Positions 15,849 through 23,918 of a stretch of DNA of 36,151 nucleotides are shown piece after piece. The notes beneath the pieces were generated by a model that was given only the letters and a program-made list of their open reading frames with translations, was not told the origin of the DNA and made no database searches. Made by a program: the position numbers and the translations under genes. How positions within the stretch are numbered: position 1 is the stretch's first letter; every line of letters starts with the position of its first letter. Source of the stretch: a bacterium (lineage in GTDB: Bacteria > JAMCPX01); the NCBI GenBank assembly GCA_021792615.1, contig JAJYUJ010000026.1, positions 1 through 36,151 of the forward strand. The letters run 5' to 3'.

Positions 15849-16913
15849 ATGACCAAAGAAAATTGGTTGATATACGGGGCCAACGGGTATACCGGCCAAC
15901 TTGTTGCCGAAGAAGCATTGCACCGGGGCCATAGACCCATCCTTGCCGGACGTTCCAAGGAAAAAATCGAGCCAATTGCCGATCGTACAGGGCTCGAGTA
16001 CGTGGTAGCAGATCCGGCAGACCCCGGTTCCTTCAAAAAGGCTTTGTCAGGTGTCGGGCTGATATTCAATGCAGCGGGGCCGTTCATTCATACCAGCACC
16101 CCGATCATCAAGGCCTGTCTTGAGTATGGGATTCATTATACGGATATCACCGGAGAGATCCCCGTATTTCAAAACATCTTCTCCTACGACAGTCAGGCAA
16201 AGCAAAAAGGGATTGTCCTCATGCCGGGCATAGGGTTTGATGTTATACCGACCGACTGCCTTGCCCTTTACGTCGCTGAACGTGTACCCGGGGCCGTGGA
16301 ACTGGAGCTTGCATTTGCTGGTCTTAGTCATATAAGCCCCGGCACAATGAAAACCATGGTTGAGATGATACCGGGCGGAGGCATAGTACGCCGGGACGGC
16401 AGGCTTATAAGCTATCCTCTCGGCAGGGGTGCGAAAAAGGTGCGATTCCCTGATGGAGAACATACGGTTATTCCCATTCTCTGGGGAGATCTGGAAACCG
16501 CATATCATTCGACAGGAGTTAAGAACATCACAACCTCCATGGCCTACCCTGATTTTATGATCCCGTTTTTACCGGCCGGCATATCCATTATGCAGAAGCT
16601 GTTTGCGAGTAAGACGATCCAGCGTTTGGCGCAAAAGATGATCGGCATGACCGTCAAAGGCCCGGGGAAGGATGAGAGAGAGACAGTCAGATCGTATGTC
16701 TGGGCACGGGCTGCCGATGCTCAAGGAAATGAAAAACAGGCATGGCTCGACATACCGGAGACTTATCTCTTTACAGCTGTTGCCAGTGTCATGACTATAG
16801 AAAAAATCTTCGAGCTGCGTCCCAAAGGAGCCCTCACTCCCGCTATGGCATTCGGATCCGATTTCGTCCTGAACATCAATGGTGTGAAACGTTACGATAA
16901 GCTGCCCGGTTAG
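15849..16913 (+). CDS. Saccharopine-dehydrogenase-like NAD(P) oxidoreductase
   Basis: This 354-residue protein opens with WLIYGANGYTGQLVAEEAL, the Rossmann loop (GxxGYTG) of the saccharopine dehydrogenase/trans-acting enoyl reductase family, and continues AGRSKEKIEPIADR. Members of this branch reduce enoyl or keto groups in lipid and polyketide pathways more often than they act on lysine. There are no lys genes nearby, and the neighbours are acyl-CoA enzymes, so a lipid-type substrate is the better guess. It faces the thiolase gene and their stop codons overlap in TTAG (16910-16913). Confidence 0.85.
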   Translation: MTKENWLIYGANGYTGQLVAEEALHRGHRPILAGRSKEKIEPIADRTGLEYVVADPADPGSFKKALSGVGLIFNAAGPFIHTSTPIIKACLEYGIHYTDITGEIPVFQNIFSYDSQAKQKGIVLMPGIGFDVIPTDCLALYVAERVPGAVELELAFAGLSHISPGTMKTMVEMIPGGGIVRRDGRLISYPLGRGAKKVRFPDGEHTVIPILWGDLETAYHSTGVKNITTSMAYPDFMIPFLPAGISIMQKLFASKTIQRLAQKMIGMTVKGPGKDERETVRSYVWARAADAQGNEKQAWLDIPETYLFTAVASVMTIEKIFELRPKGALTPAMAFGSDFVLNINGVKRYDKLPG

Positions 16914-18148
16914 ACCTTCTCGAAGATATTGATACACATAGCAGCCTCTTCAACGCCGATAAAGCCTCCGCCGTTCTCCGTCAGGGCGATCCGTGCGCCT
17001 TCAACCTGCCTCTTTCCCGCTTCTCCCCTGAGCTGAAGGATCTCCTCGTATATCTGGGCAAGACCCGAAGCTCCTACAGGATGCCCCCTCGATTCAAGCC
17101 CTCCTGAGGTGTTTATGGGCAGTCTTCCGCCGAGCTTTGTTGCACCAGATTCCGCAAAGATCCCTCCTTCCCCGAGTTTGCAGAAACCCATTGCCTCTGC
17201 CTGGTGCAGCTCGCCGTAAGCCGTTGCGTCATGGAGCTCCGCCGTATCGATATCGCCGGGTCCAAGACCAGCCTTTTCATACGCCTGTTTGGACAGTCTC
17301 ATACCGATATCAGGCGCATCGATATCCCTGTCTATGCCCGACCCCAGTACCGACGCCCTTATCTTTACAGGCCGTGCATTGCCGAGTTTTTTGAGAAAGC
17401 TCTCTGAACATAGAATAGCAGCTGCCGCACCATCCCCGACCGGTGCACACATCGGACGTGTCAACGGATAAGAAACGAGTTTATCGTTCAACACCTGATC
17501 CACGGTCATGGATGTCTGATACTGTGCTAACGGGTTCATGGAGGCGTGCCAGTGGTTCTTTGCGGCAATCACCGCAAGCTGGTGCTGCGTCGACCCAAAT
17601 CTTTTCATGTGCCACTTCGCACCCATTGCATAAGCATCCATGAATATGCTTCTCTCGTCGCCTGACTCCGCTTTATCCGGCGGGATCACGGTATTGAACT
17701 CCCGGCTCATCTCAACAAACCTCTTCATGTTGTTTTCGACATCCTCTATGTCCATGGATGTTGCATACGCCTGAAGGGAAAGGAACTTATCCGGATTCGA
17801 TATCTTCTCGGAACCCACGGCAAGGACAACGTCGTACATACCTGCTCTGATGCCCGCGTATCCGAGATAAAGGGCCGTCGAAGCGCCTGCACATGCGTTC
17901 TCGACGGATGTTATCGGGATATCCTGAATCCCCAGACCCCGCAGTATGACCTGGCCTTTTATGGAATGCTGATTGGAAAACATGCCCCAGTACGAGTTCG
18001 ATACAAACGCCCCCTGAATCTGCTCCTTTCCAAGCCCGGCGTCCTTTAATGCAAGGCCAATGGCATCATGCGCCATACTCTTTACGGTCTTGTCGGCAAA
18101 CTTGCCGAACCGTATCATCCCGATACCTATCACATAAACATTGTCCAT
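16910..18148 (-). CDS. SCP2-type thiolase (acetyl-CoA acyltransferase / lipid-transfer protein family)
   Basis: This 412-residue thiolase-superfamily protein has its nucleophile at C86 (SVENACAGAS) and the active-site His at H356 (SRGHPVGASG). ELHDATAYGELHQAEAMGFC matches the HDCF-type loop of SCP2 thiolases rather than the NEAF of classical thiolases. The C-terminal block is ENGGGFIG, so the second cysteine of the classical CxG motif is absent. Expected role is thiolytic cleavage of a 3-oxoacyl-CoA with a bulky or branched chain. It is the last gene of the minus-strand acyl-CoA cluster and lies 211 bp after the nitroreductase gene. Substrate is unknown. Confidence 0.92.
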   Translation of the reverse strand: MDNVYVIGIGMIRFGKFADKTVKSMAHDAIGLALKDAGLGKEQIQGAFVSNSYWGMFSNQHSIKGQVILRGLGIQDIPITSVENACAGASTALYLGYAGIRAGMYDVVLAVGSEKISNPDKFLSLQAYATSMDIEDVENNMKRFVEMSREFNTVIPPDKAESGDERSIFMDAYAMGAKWHMKRFGSTQHQLAVIAAKNHWHASMNPLAQYQTSMTVDQVLNDKLVSYPLTRPMCAPVGDGAAAAILCSESFLKKLGNARPVKIRASVLGSGIDRDIDAPDIGMRLSKQAYEKAGLGPGDIDTAELHDATAYGELHQAEAMGFCKLGEGGIFAESGATKLGGRLPINTSGGLESRGHPVGASGLAQIYEEILQLRGEAGKRQVEGARIALTENGGGFIGVEEAAMCINIFEKV

Positions 18149-18175
18149 TCATTACTCCTTTCAATTCGTGAACTA

Positions 18176-18229
18176 CCGCCGCCAAAGGCGGGACTTCTTT
18201 GCGTTATTCTTGCATAAGCGGGAATCCAG
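18176..18229. repeat. Hairpin with REP-like sequence between nitroreductase and thiolase genes
   Basis: CCGCC (18176-18180) pairs with GGCGG (18187-18191) across a GCCAAA loop. It is followed at 18216-18229 by AAGCGGGAATCCAG, a phrase common in proteobacterial REP-type intergenic repeats. No T-run follows on either strand, so it is not a classic terminator. Confidence 0.35.
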
Positions 18230-18359
18230 TCTTTTTATCCCCTCTTAACAGGCTTTCTGACAAATTCTTTTTTTCTTCCTCGCTCGAAGGGAGAAATTAT
18301 GTAATGACGGAAACCCGGCACAGCCATATACCTATAACCAAAGTCAGAGGTTTTTACGT

Positions 18360-19358
18360 TCATTTGAACCATCTCACCGGTACATCTTCTCTCGGCACAG
18401 CATGATCGGTTTTTACCTTTGCGTATCCAACAGCAATGGTCGTTACAACCTTCCATGGATATGCTATTCCAAACCTTTTTCTCAAACCCGGCAGATAGCC
18501 GAAGGCAGTTGCTGCATATCCGTTATAGCAGGTGCCGAGCCCCAGCGCATGTGCTGTAAGCACGATATTCTGCGCACAGATGCCGGCGTCGAGGTTGGGA
18601 TCGCTGATACCGCGCTTGTCCATAAGAATCAAAATCAATGCCGGTGCTCCGTAAAACAGGTTGTCGTTCCTGCGGTCAGCCTTGTCCAGGGGGAAAAAGG
18701 GACGCTGATCCATCTGCCGTATCATAAAATAGCTCATAAGTGTCGCAAGTATCTTCTTGATAAAATTCGGATTCAGGTACAGATTCTTCAACCATCTCAG
18801 CACCTTCATGGACCGGACTTCAATCTCTCTGATCAGTGCGGTGTCCGTTATCGCAACAAAGGTAAACGGCATATTGTTCCCTGCTGTGGGTGCATACCTG
18901 CCCGCTTCCATTATCCTGTGCAGGAGCGCTTCAGGCACAGCCGTATCCCTGAAGATCCTATTGGAGCGCCTCCGGTAGATGACCCGCTCTACTTCGGTAA
19001 GGTCCTTTTCTATCTCGCTGTAAGGGGCGTTCCTGTCCGTAAAAGGCATGGGCAGTCTCAGTATGGATTCTTTGACGGTTTTATACCGTCCGCCCAACAC
19101 CTTATAGCCTCCGGACATGCTGATAGAATGGGTCGGGCATACCGCAATACAATTATAACAGTTGATGCATGCCTTATCGAAGCCCCCTACCCCGGAAACA
19201 AAGGGCATACCTGTCTGAGAACTCCATTTGATGGTACCGGTGGGACACGTTTCGAAACAAAACCTGCACTTATCGCCGATACACGTTTCCCGGTCATTGT
19301 ACCATTGCGGCCAGTGCGTCTCCGGTGCGTACGCCTTTCTGAATTTTTCGAACATCAT
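18360..19358 (-). CDS. Nitroreductase-family flavoprotein with N-terminal 2[4Fe-4S] ferredoxin domain
   Basis: This 332-residue protein has a ferredoxin part at 20-80. C26, C31, C34 and C38 form the first cluster motif and C64, C67, C70 and C74 the second, each ending in CP. A nitroreductase (FMN) domain occupies about 125-325, with RRSNRIFRDTAVPEALL and GRYAPTAGNNMPFT early and DAGICAQNIVLTAHALGLGT later. The fused ferredoxin suggests electrons are fed to an FMN-dependent reduction under anaerobic conditions. It overlaps the CoA ligase by 4 bp (ATGA), so it should serve the same pathway, perhaps reducing an enoyl or aromatic acyl-CoA intermediate. That role is inference. Confidence 0.92.
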   Translation of the reverse strand: MMFEKFRKAYAPETHWPQWYNDRETCIGDKCRFCFETCPTGTIKWSSQTGMPFVSGVGGFDKACINCYNCIAVCPTHSISMSGGYKVLGGRYKTVKESILRLPMPFTDRNAPYSEIEKDLTEVERVIYRRRSNRIFRDTAVPEALLHRIMEAGRYAPTAGNNMPFTFVAITDTALIREIEVRSMKVLRWLKNLYLNPNFIKKILATLMSYFMIRQMDQRPFFPLDKADRRNDNLFYGAPALILILMDKRGISDPNLDAGICAQNIVLTAHALGLGTCYNGYAATAFGYLPGLRKRFGIAYPWKVVTTIAVGYAKVKTDHAVPREDVPVRWFK

Positions 19359-20950
19359 AATGAAACCTTATACACATTACCCGCTGAGGTATGAAAGGTA
19401 TTCCTCAGCATGATTTCAAGGGGCTTCTGCGAGACGGTCTTCGGTATGTCCCTGACAATCTGAAGATAGGACGGAACGGTGTTCGGTGTCAGTTTATCTT
19501 TACACATTCTGAATATATCAGCCGGATTTAACGTCTTACCTTCAAAAGGTGCGATTGCTGCAACCAGGTCGCTCTCCCCGGGCGCTCCGGACGATGCCGG
19601 TATACCGTACACGCAGACCTCGGAGACATCGGGATGTTCCCCTATGATCTTTTCGATATAATCGGGTTGTATAAATTCCCCCTGTCTTCGCAGTCCCCCG
19701 CCCTTTCGGTAATCGAAAAAGAAATATCCCTCTTCATCCGTATGTCCCATGTCACCGGTACGCAGCCAGCCTGCCCGCGTCTTTTCTTCAGATGCCTTTT
19801 TGTTTTTGTAATAGATAACCTCCGCATGCTCGCCTGCCATCCTCCAGACGATCTCGCCGGTGACAAGAGGCGGGCATTCGCGATCATCGTCGTCGAGTAT
19901 CTTCATTTCCATTAAGCCTTCGAGGGGTTTCCCGAAAGAGCCGACAGGGCCCTGCCCCGGCTGCTTGTGGGCAAAACCTCCCTCAACGGCGCCGTACCAT
20001 TCATGGATGAGAACATTGAATCTTTTCTCGAAAGCCTGCCATATCGACCGGGGTGTACCTGCACTGATGACGGTCTTGACCGGATTGTCGGCATCACCGG
20101 GCTTCCGGGGTTCGTTATAGATACCGGACATCATGCCGCCGAGCAGGGAAAAGGTTGTAACACCGTACTTCCTGCAGATATCCCATATCCTGCTCTTGGT
20201 GAATTGCGGGCTGATTACCGCCTTAACGCCCATTGCAAGTGCCGGAACCATGGTCACTGCCTGCGCATTACCATGGGTAAACGACAGGCCCGTATACAGA
20301 ACGTCCTGTTCACCGTATCCCCATACGAGTTGCGCGAGAAGCGCATAAGAACCGAACCGGTCCTGTTTTACGACAACGCCTTTGGGCTCTCCTGTGGTGC
20401 CCGAGGTAAATATGATCTCAAGAGCGTGCGATGAAGACGGTGATGTATCCTGTGAAACAGGCTCCATAAAAGAAACAGAATCGTTACCGGTGATCTCGTT
20501 TAAAAACGGGAATGCCGAATGCGTACCAGATCTTATGTCCGGCTTCCTTGTGAGGTACAGGTGCTCGAGCCGGGGCAGCTCCTGCCGTATCCCGGTAATA
20601 TTCTTGATGATATCCTCTGTCGTAAACACGGCCTTCACCTCCGGGAATCCAAGCATGTATTTCAACCGTTCTCCCGAGGCACGCGGATCTACGGGGACGG
20701 CGGTTGCACCGACAATGGATGCCGCAGACAGCAGATAAACGAATTCGGGGTAGTTGCGCATCATGATGCCGAAACAATCCCCGGGACCGATGCCTATGCG
20801 CCGTAACTCCCCGGCGATCTTAAAAGCGTTGTTATGGAGCATGGCATAGGTGATGCGCTCATCTCCGAGTTCTCCGTATTCGAAGACAAAGATCTCTTTG
20901 TCCGGTGACTCGTTATTCTTTGCAATCAGGATATTCGATAAAAAATCCAT
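19355..20950 (-). CDS. AMP-forming acyl-CoA synthetase (ANL superfamily)
   Basis: This 531-residue ligase activates a carboxylic acid with ATP and CoA. The P-loop FTSGTTGEPKG is at 181-191. YGAVEGG is the A5-type motif, GWLRTGDMG the hinge region and RKGGGLRRQGEFIQP the domain-swivel region. The C-terminal PKTVSQKPLE carries the likely catalytic Lys509. The overall look is that of the CaiC/FadD-like branch used for bulky or medium-chain acids. No strong Shine-Dalgarno is seen before the ATG at 20950. It lies 96 bp after the acyl-CoA dehydrogenase and overlaps the nitroreductase gene, giving a natural activation step for this cluster. Confidence 0.93.
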   Translation of the reverse strand: MDFLSNILIAKNNESPDKEIFVFEYGELGDERITYAMLHNNAFKIAGELRRIGIGPGDCFGIMMRNYPEFVYLLSAASIVGATAVPVDPRASGERLKYMLGFPEVKAVFTTEDIIKNITGIRQELPRLEHLYLTRKPDIRSGTHSAFPFLNEITGNDSVSFMEPVSQDTSPSSSHALEIIFTSGTTGEPKGVVVKQDRFGSYALLAQLVWGYGEQDVLYTGLSFTHGNAQAVTMVPALAMGVKAVISPQFTKSRIWDICRKYGVTTFSLLGGMMSGIYNEPRKPGDADNPVKTVISAGTPRSIWQAFEKRFNVLIHEWYGAVEGGFAHKQPGQGPVGSFGKPLEGLMEMKILDDDDRECPPLVTGEIVWRMAGEHAEVIYYKNKKASEEKTRAGWLRTGDMGHTDEEGYFFFDYRKGGGLRRQGEFIQPDYIEKIIGEHPDVSEVCVYGIPASSGAPGESDLVAAIAPFEGKTLNPADIFRMCKDKLTPNTVPSYLQIVRDIPKTVSQKPLEIMLRNTFHTSAGNVYKVSL

Positions 20951-21046
20951 ACGCTTTTTACTCTATCCACCCAAAAGTATTCAACACTATTACTCTATCA
21001 TGACGAGAAGTCCCGCCCCTGCCGCGACGATGAGCGCAGCTGCTCT

Positions 21047-22282
21047 TCATTCTTCGCCCTTCGCAATAAGCTCGCCTGCAAAAATTGCAAGCGAATCATT
21101 GGACCCATCCTCTATGAGGGCTGCACGCGAGTCCCTGAACAATTTTTCTATATAATATTCCTTAGCAACACCGTATCCTCCGAATATCATGGACGCCTCA
21201 TGCGCCACTTTAAAAGCGGCCTCGGTGCAAAATATCTTCGAAGCTATGGAGTACTTCGTATCCGGCGGAGAATTGGTAAGGTTATAGACCAGAGCGCTCC
21301 GGGACATCGCGCGTGCGGCCTCGACGAGCTTGAACATGTGTAAAAGCTTATGCCGTATAAATCCGTGCTCGATGAGCGGTTTGCCGCCCTGTACCCTCTG
21401 CTTTGCGTAATCCAATGCCTCTTCATATGCAGCCCTTGCAACGCCGGTGAGGAACGCGCCCATGGAACCGTTAGCAGCCGCAAGCGTTATGTCCGTCATT
21501 GCCTCATATGCATCCGGGTCTATGATCATATTGTCTTTGGGCACTCGTACATTATCAAAGATGATCTCTCCCTGATTCAGCGCCCTCTGCCCCATCTTGT
21601 CCAGGGGCTTGCCTTTGCTGACCCCGGGTAAATTCGTCGGAACAATACAAATGCCGCCGCCTGCCATACCCATGGACGGTTCTCTATTCAAAAATACGGT
21701 TGCGTGCGTCGCGATCGTACCGCACGAAACCCATGCCGATGTCGTTCCGTTTATTATCCATTCATTTCCATCGCCGCGTGCCGTAATTTCACCTTTGATA
21801 TGCGGATTTTTAAATTGGTCTGTCCCTGCAGCGAGGGTATCGGAACCGTAATTGGGCTGGGTAATGGCCCAGCACCCGATAAACGACGCGGTCTTGTCCT
21901 TTGTGTAAGGATAAACGAAATTCTCAAGCAGATAGTCCGTCGGAGCAAGCATGGAAAGGAATGCCGGAAACGTCGCAACCCCGAGGGCAATGGCAAAATC
22001 TATGCTTCCCCATGCAAGTTCTTCTTCGACGATGTGGACGCCGAGCGGCGACAACCCAAGGCCGCCGTATGATTCCGGAAGAAGGAACGTATGCAATCCC
22101 AGGGAATAAGCCTGCCGGAGAACATCCCAGAACAACGAGCCTTTTTTAATGACGTCTTCGGGTGACAGCTTATCAAGCTTGATACTTGCCGGTCTGAGAA
22201 CCTTGCGCGCAAACTCATGGACACTGTTTTTTATTGCCACCTCGTCATCCGTCAAATTGAGATTTAACTCTTTATACGGCAT
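21047..22282 (-). CDS. Acyl-CoA dehydrogenase
   Basis: This FAD enzyme introduces an alpha,beta double bond into an acyl-CoA. The frame is open to 22318, but the ATG at 22282 has AAAGGAGG about 6 nt upstream and gives a normal 411-residue protein starting MPYKELNLNLTDDEVAI. The FAD/acyl-binding middle region (CWAITQPNYGSDTLA, then WIINGTTSAWVS) and the C-terminal helical domain with YGVAKEYYIEKLFRDSR are present. The usual YEGT motif with catalytic Glu is replaced by EDGS in LIEDGSND. A Glu exists in YEEALDYAKQR, where long-chain types place theirs. It belongs to the SCP2-ligase-thiolase cluster. Confidence 0.93.
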   Translation of the reverse strand: MPYKELNLNLTDDEVAIKNSVHEFARKVLRPASIKLDKLSPEDVIKKGSLFWDVLRQAYSLGLHTFLLPESYGGLGLSPLGVHIVEEELAWGSIDFAIALGVATFPAFLSMLAPTDYLLENFVYPYTKDKTASFIGCWAITQPNYGSDTLAAGTDQFKNPHIKGEITARGDGNEWIINGTTSAWVSCGTIATHATVFLNREPSMGMAGGGICIVPTNLPGVSKGKPLDKMGQRALNQGEIIFDNVRVPKDNMIIDPDAYEAMTDITLAAANGSMGAFLTGVARAAYEEALDYAKQRVQGGKPLIEHGFIRHKLLHMFKLVEAARAMSRSALVYNLTNSPPDTKYSIASKIFCTEAAFKVAHEASMIFGGYGVAKEYYIEKLFRDSRAALIEDGSNDSLAIFAGELIAKGEE

Positions 22283-22357
22283 CTCTCTCCTCCTTTTTTG
22301 GGTCCTTTCCCGGTTCAAAACAAGAAATAACTTTTTAAAACCCTCACTCCCATTACA

Positions 22358-22395
22358 TCCGTTGTCATTGCGAGAAGTCCTCTCCCGTCAAGGGA
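22358..22395. repeat. Half copy of the GTCATTGCGA repeat plus short hairpin
   Basis: GTCATTGCGAG here matches the arm of the MITE-like element at 3919-4057, but no inverted partner follows. CTCCC-GTCAA-GGGAG is a small adjacent stem-loop. The run of A after it argues against a terminator for either flanking gene. It occupies the 171-bp gap between the SCP2 and dehydrogenase genes. Confidence 0.4.
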
Positions 22396-22453
22396 GAAAA
22401 AAATTCCAACTCGGAATGAGAAAAAGCCTCGTTTGCCGTGTTCAGCAAACAAA

Positions 22454-22936
22454 TTATACCGCTATACCCTTTGTCTCACAGTATTTCGGATACAGCTCGA
22501 ATATGGGATTTACCAGCGGTATGAGCCCGAGCACCTTGGTCACCGAGCCCTTTGTTTTGATCTTCCTGGTTGCGAGTGCAACCGGGATGCTCAGTTGTTT
22601 GAGCCAGAACTTATGCGCATTATCGCTGGACAGGATCATCTCCACATCAGGCTTGCCGTCATACATACCGAGTACAACCCTTGGCCTGTCCTCGCCATGA
22701 ATTACCCATATTGTTCCTTCGGGTTCTGACAGGGTAAATTTAAGGGTAATACCGGCATTGTTAAATTTTTTCGCAGCCTCGCTCCGGATACCCTGGAACT
22801 TCTTAACCTCCTCATCGCCGAGGCCCGTACTGGTGAGGAACTGGACAAACTTCGGATTTTCTTCTTCATTGAAAAGGATTTGCCAGAGAGCGCCGAGCAC
22901 ATCATACATATGATTTGTATCTCTAAATACCGTCAT
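22454..22936 (-). CDS. SCP2 sterol-binding-domain protein
   Basis: This 160-residue, single-domain protein of the SCP2 sterol-transfer fold has the pattern ITLKFTLSEPEGTIWVI, then PRVVLGMYDGKPDVEMILS and DNAHKFWLKQLSIPVALATR. Such proteins hold hydrophobic ligands, usually fatty acyl-CoAs or sterol-like molecules, inside a tunnel. It is the first gene of the minus-strand cluster that also encodes a SCP2-type thiolase, so carrier and thiolase may handle the same bulky acyl group. It is transcribed away from the SDR gene across a 168-bp gap. Ligand not predictable. Confidence 0.88.
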   Translation of the reverse strand: MTVFRDTNHMYDVLGALWQILFNEEENPKFVQFLTSTGLGDEEVKKFQGIRSEAAKKFNNAGITLKFTLSEPEGTIWVIHGEDRPRVVLGMYDGKPDVEMILSSDNAHKFWLKQLSIPVALATRKIKTKGSVTKVLGLIPLVNPIFELYPKYCETKGIAV

Positions 22937-23084
22937 ACTTAATCCTCCTCTCTCGTACTTTTTCAGAACATTATCCTGCAGATAAAAAACGGAACGCCTC
23001 TTTCATCATGATTTTATAATCACACCCGTCTTTCTGTCAAATGCTTTACACACCCTCCTTTCCAATATCTTGCATTTTTCGCAT

Positions 23085-23090
23085 TATAAT
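23085..23090 (+). promoter_or_regulatory. Candidate -10 box for the SDR gene
   Basis: A perfect TATAAT lies 14 bp before the ATG at 23105, implying a leader of only about 8 nt. No good -35 stands 16-18 nt upstream and no Shine-Dalgarno precedes the ATG. Confidence 0.35.
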
Positions 23091-23104
23091 GACACTGCTA
23101 CTCT

Positions 23105-23905
23105 ATGAAGGACATAGCGGGTAAAACCGTTTTGATTACCGGCGCAGGCATGGGCATGGGACGATTGTTTGCCGGGAAATTCAAAGACGCATCCTGTAAA
23201 CTCGTGCTCGTCGATATCGATAAACAGGCTCTGGAAAAGACAGCCTCGGAGCTCAATGCGGATGCCCGCACCTACGTTTGTGACATATCGGACAAAGACC
23301 AGATACATATGCTTACCGGGCGCGTGCATGAAGATATGGGGTTGGTTGATATTATCGTAAACAACGCCGGCGTCCTTTATGGATATCCTTTTTCCCAATG
23401 CCCCGACGAATTCATCGCGAGGACCATCGATGTGAACGTGAAAGGCACCATGCTCCTGACAAAGGCATTTCTGCCTGATCTTCTGTCCCGCAAAAGCGGT
23501 CATATCATAACCATGGCTTCGGCATCCAGCCTGACCGGCGTTCCCGACCTTGCTGCTTATGCTACCAGTAAACATGCGATTGCAGGATTCTCGGAATCCC
23601 TGAGGCTTGAAATGAAGAAGTATGGATTCAGCAACATAAAAACAACGCTCGTCTATCCTCATTTCGTGGATACGGGTATGGTGACCGGGGTAAGGTCGTC
23701 CGTACTGCTCAGACCCGGGGATGTTGTGGACAGGGTATTTACTGCACTGCAGAATGACGAACGGTATGTCTATATGCCGTGGTGGCTCAGGTTCATCCCT
23801 CTTTTGCTCGATGTACTCCCGACTGACTTGGGAGACTGGATACTCTTTAAAACCGGGATCAGCAGGACGATGGAAACCTGGGTCGGGCATGGCAAAAGAC
23901 CATAG
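23105..23905 (+). CDS. Short-chain dehydrogenase/reductase
   Basis: This 266-residue NAD(P)-dependent oxidoreductase of the classical SDR type has the cofactor loop TGAGMGMG at 12-19, NNAG at 86-89, Ser near 140 and the catalytic YxxxK at Y152/K156 (YATSKHA). The basic/hydrophobic C-terminus with WWLRFIPLLLDVLP suggests membrane association, as in the retinol/steroid dehydrogenase-like SDRs. It is divergent from the SCP2 gene and could act on the 3-hydroxy group of the same substrate. It ends 13 bp from the convergent epimerase gene. Substrate unknown. Confidence 0.93.
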   Translation: MKDIAGKTVLITGAGMGMGRLFAGKFKDASCKLVLVDIDKQALEKTASELNADARTYVCDISDKDQIHMLTGRVHEDMGLVDIIVNNAGVLYGYPFSQCPDEFIARTIDVNVKGTMLLTKAFLPDLLSRKSGHIITMASASSLTGVPDLAAYATSKHAIAGFSESLRLEMKKYGFSNIKTTLVYPHFVDTGMVTGVRSSVLLRPGDVVDRVFTALQNDERYVYMPWWLRFIPLLLDVLPTDLGDWILFKTGISRTMETWVGHGKRP

Positions 23906-23918
23906 GTCCCCGGGTTCA

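Noticed and set aside
18402-19394. 330-residue open frame opposite the nitroreductase
   Set aside because: It is a shadow frame; the minus strand carries eight cluster cysteines and the FMN-domain motifs.
22375-22410. Terminator for the SCP2 gene
   Set aside because: On the transcribed minus strand the T-run precedes rather than follows the stem.
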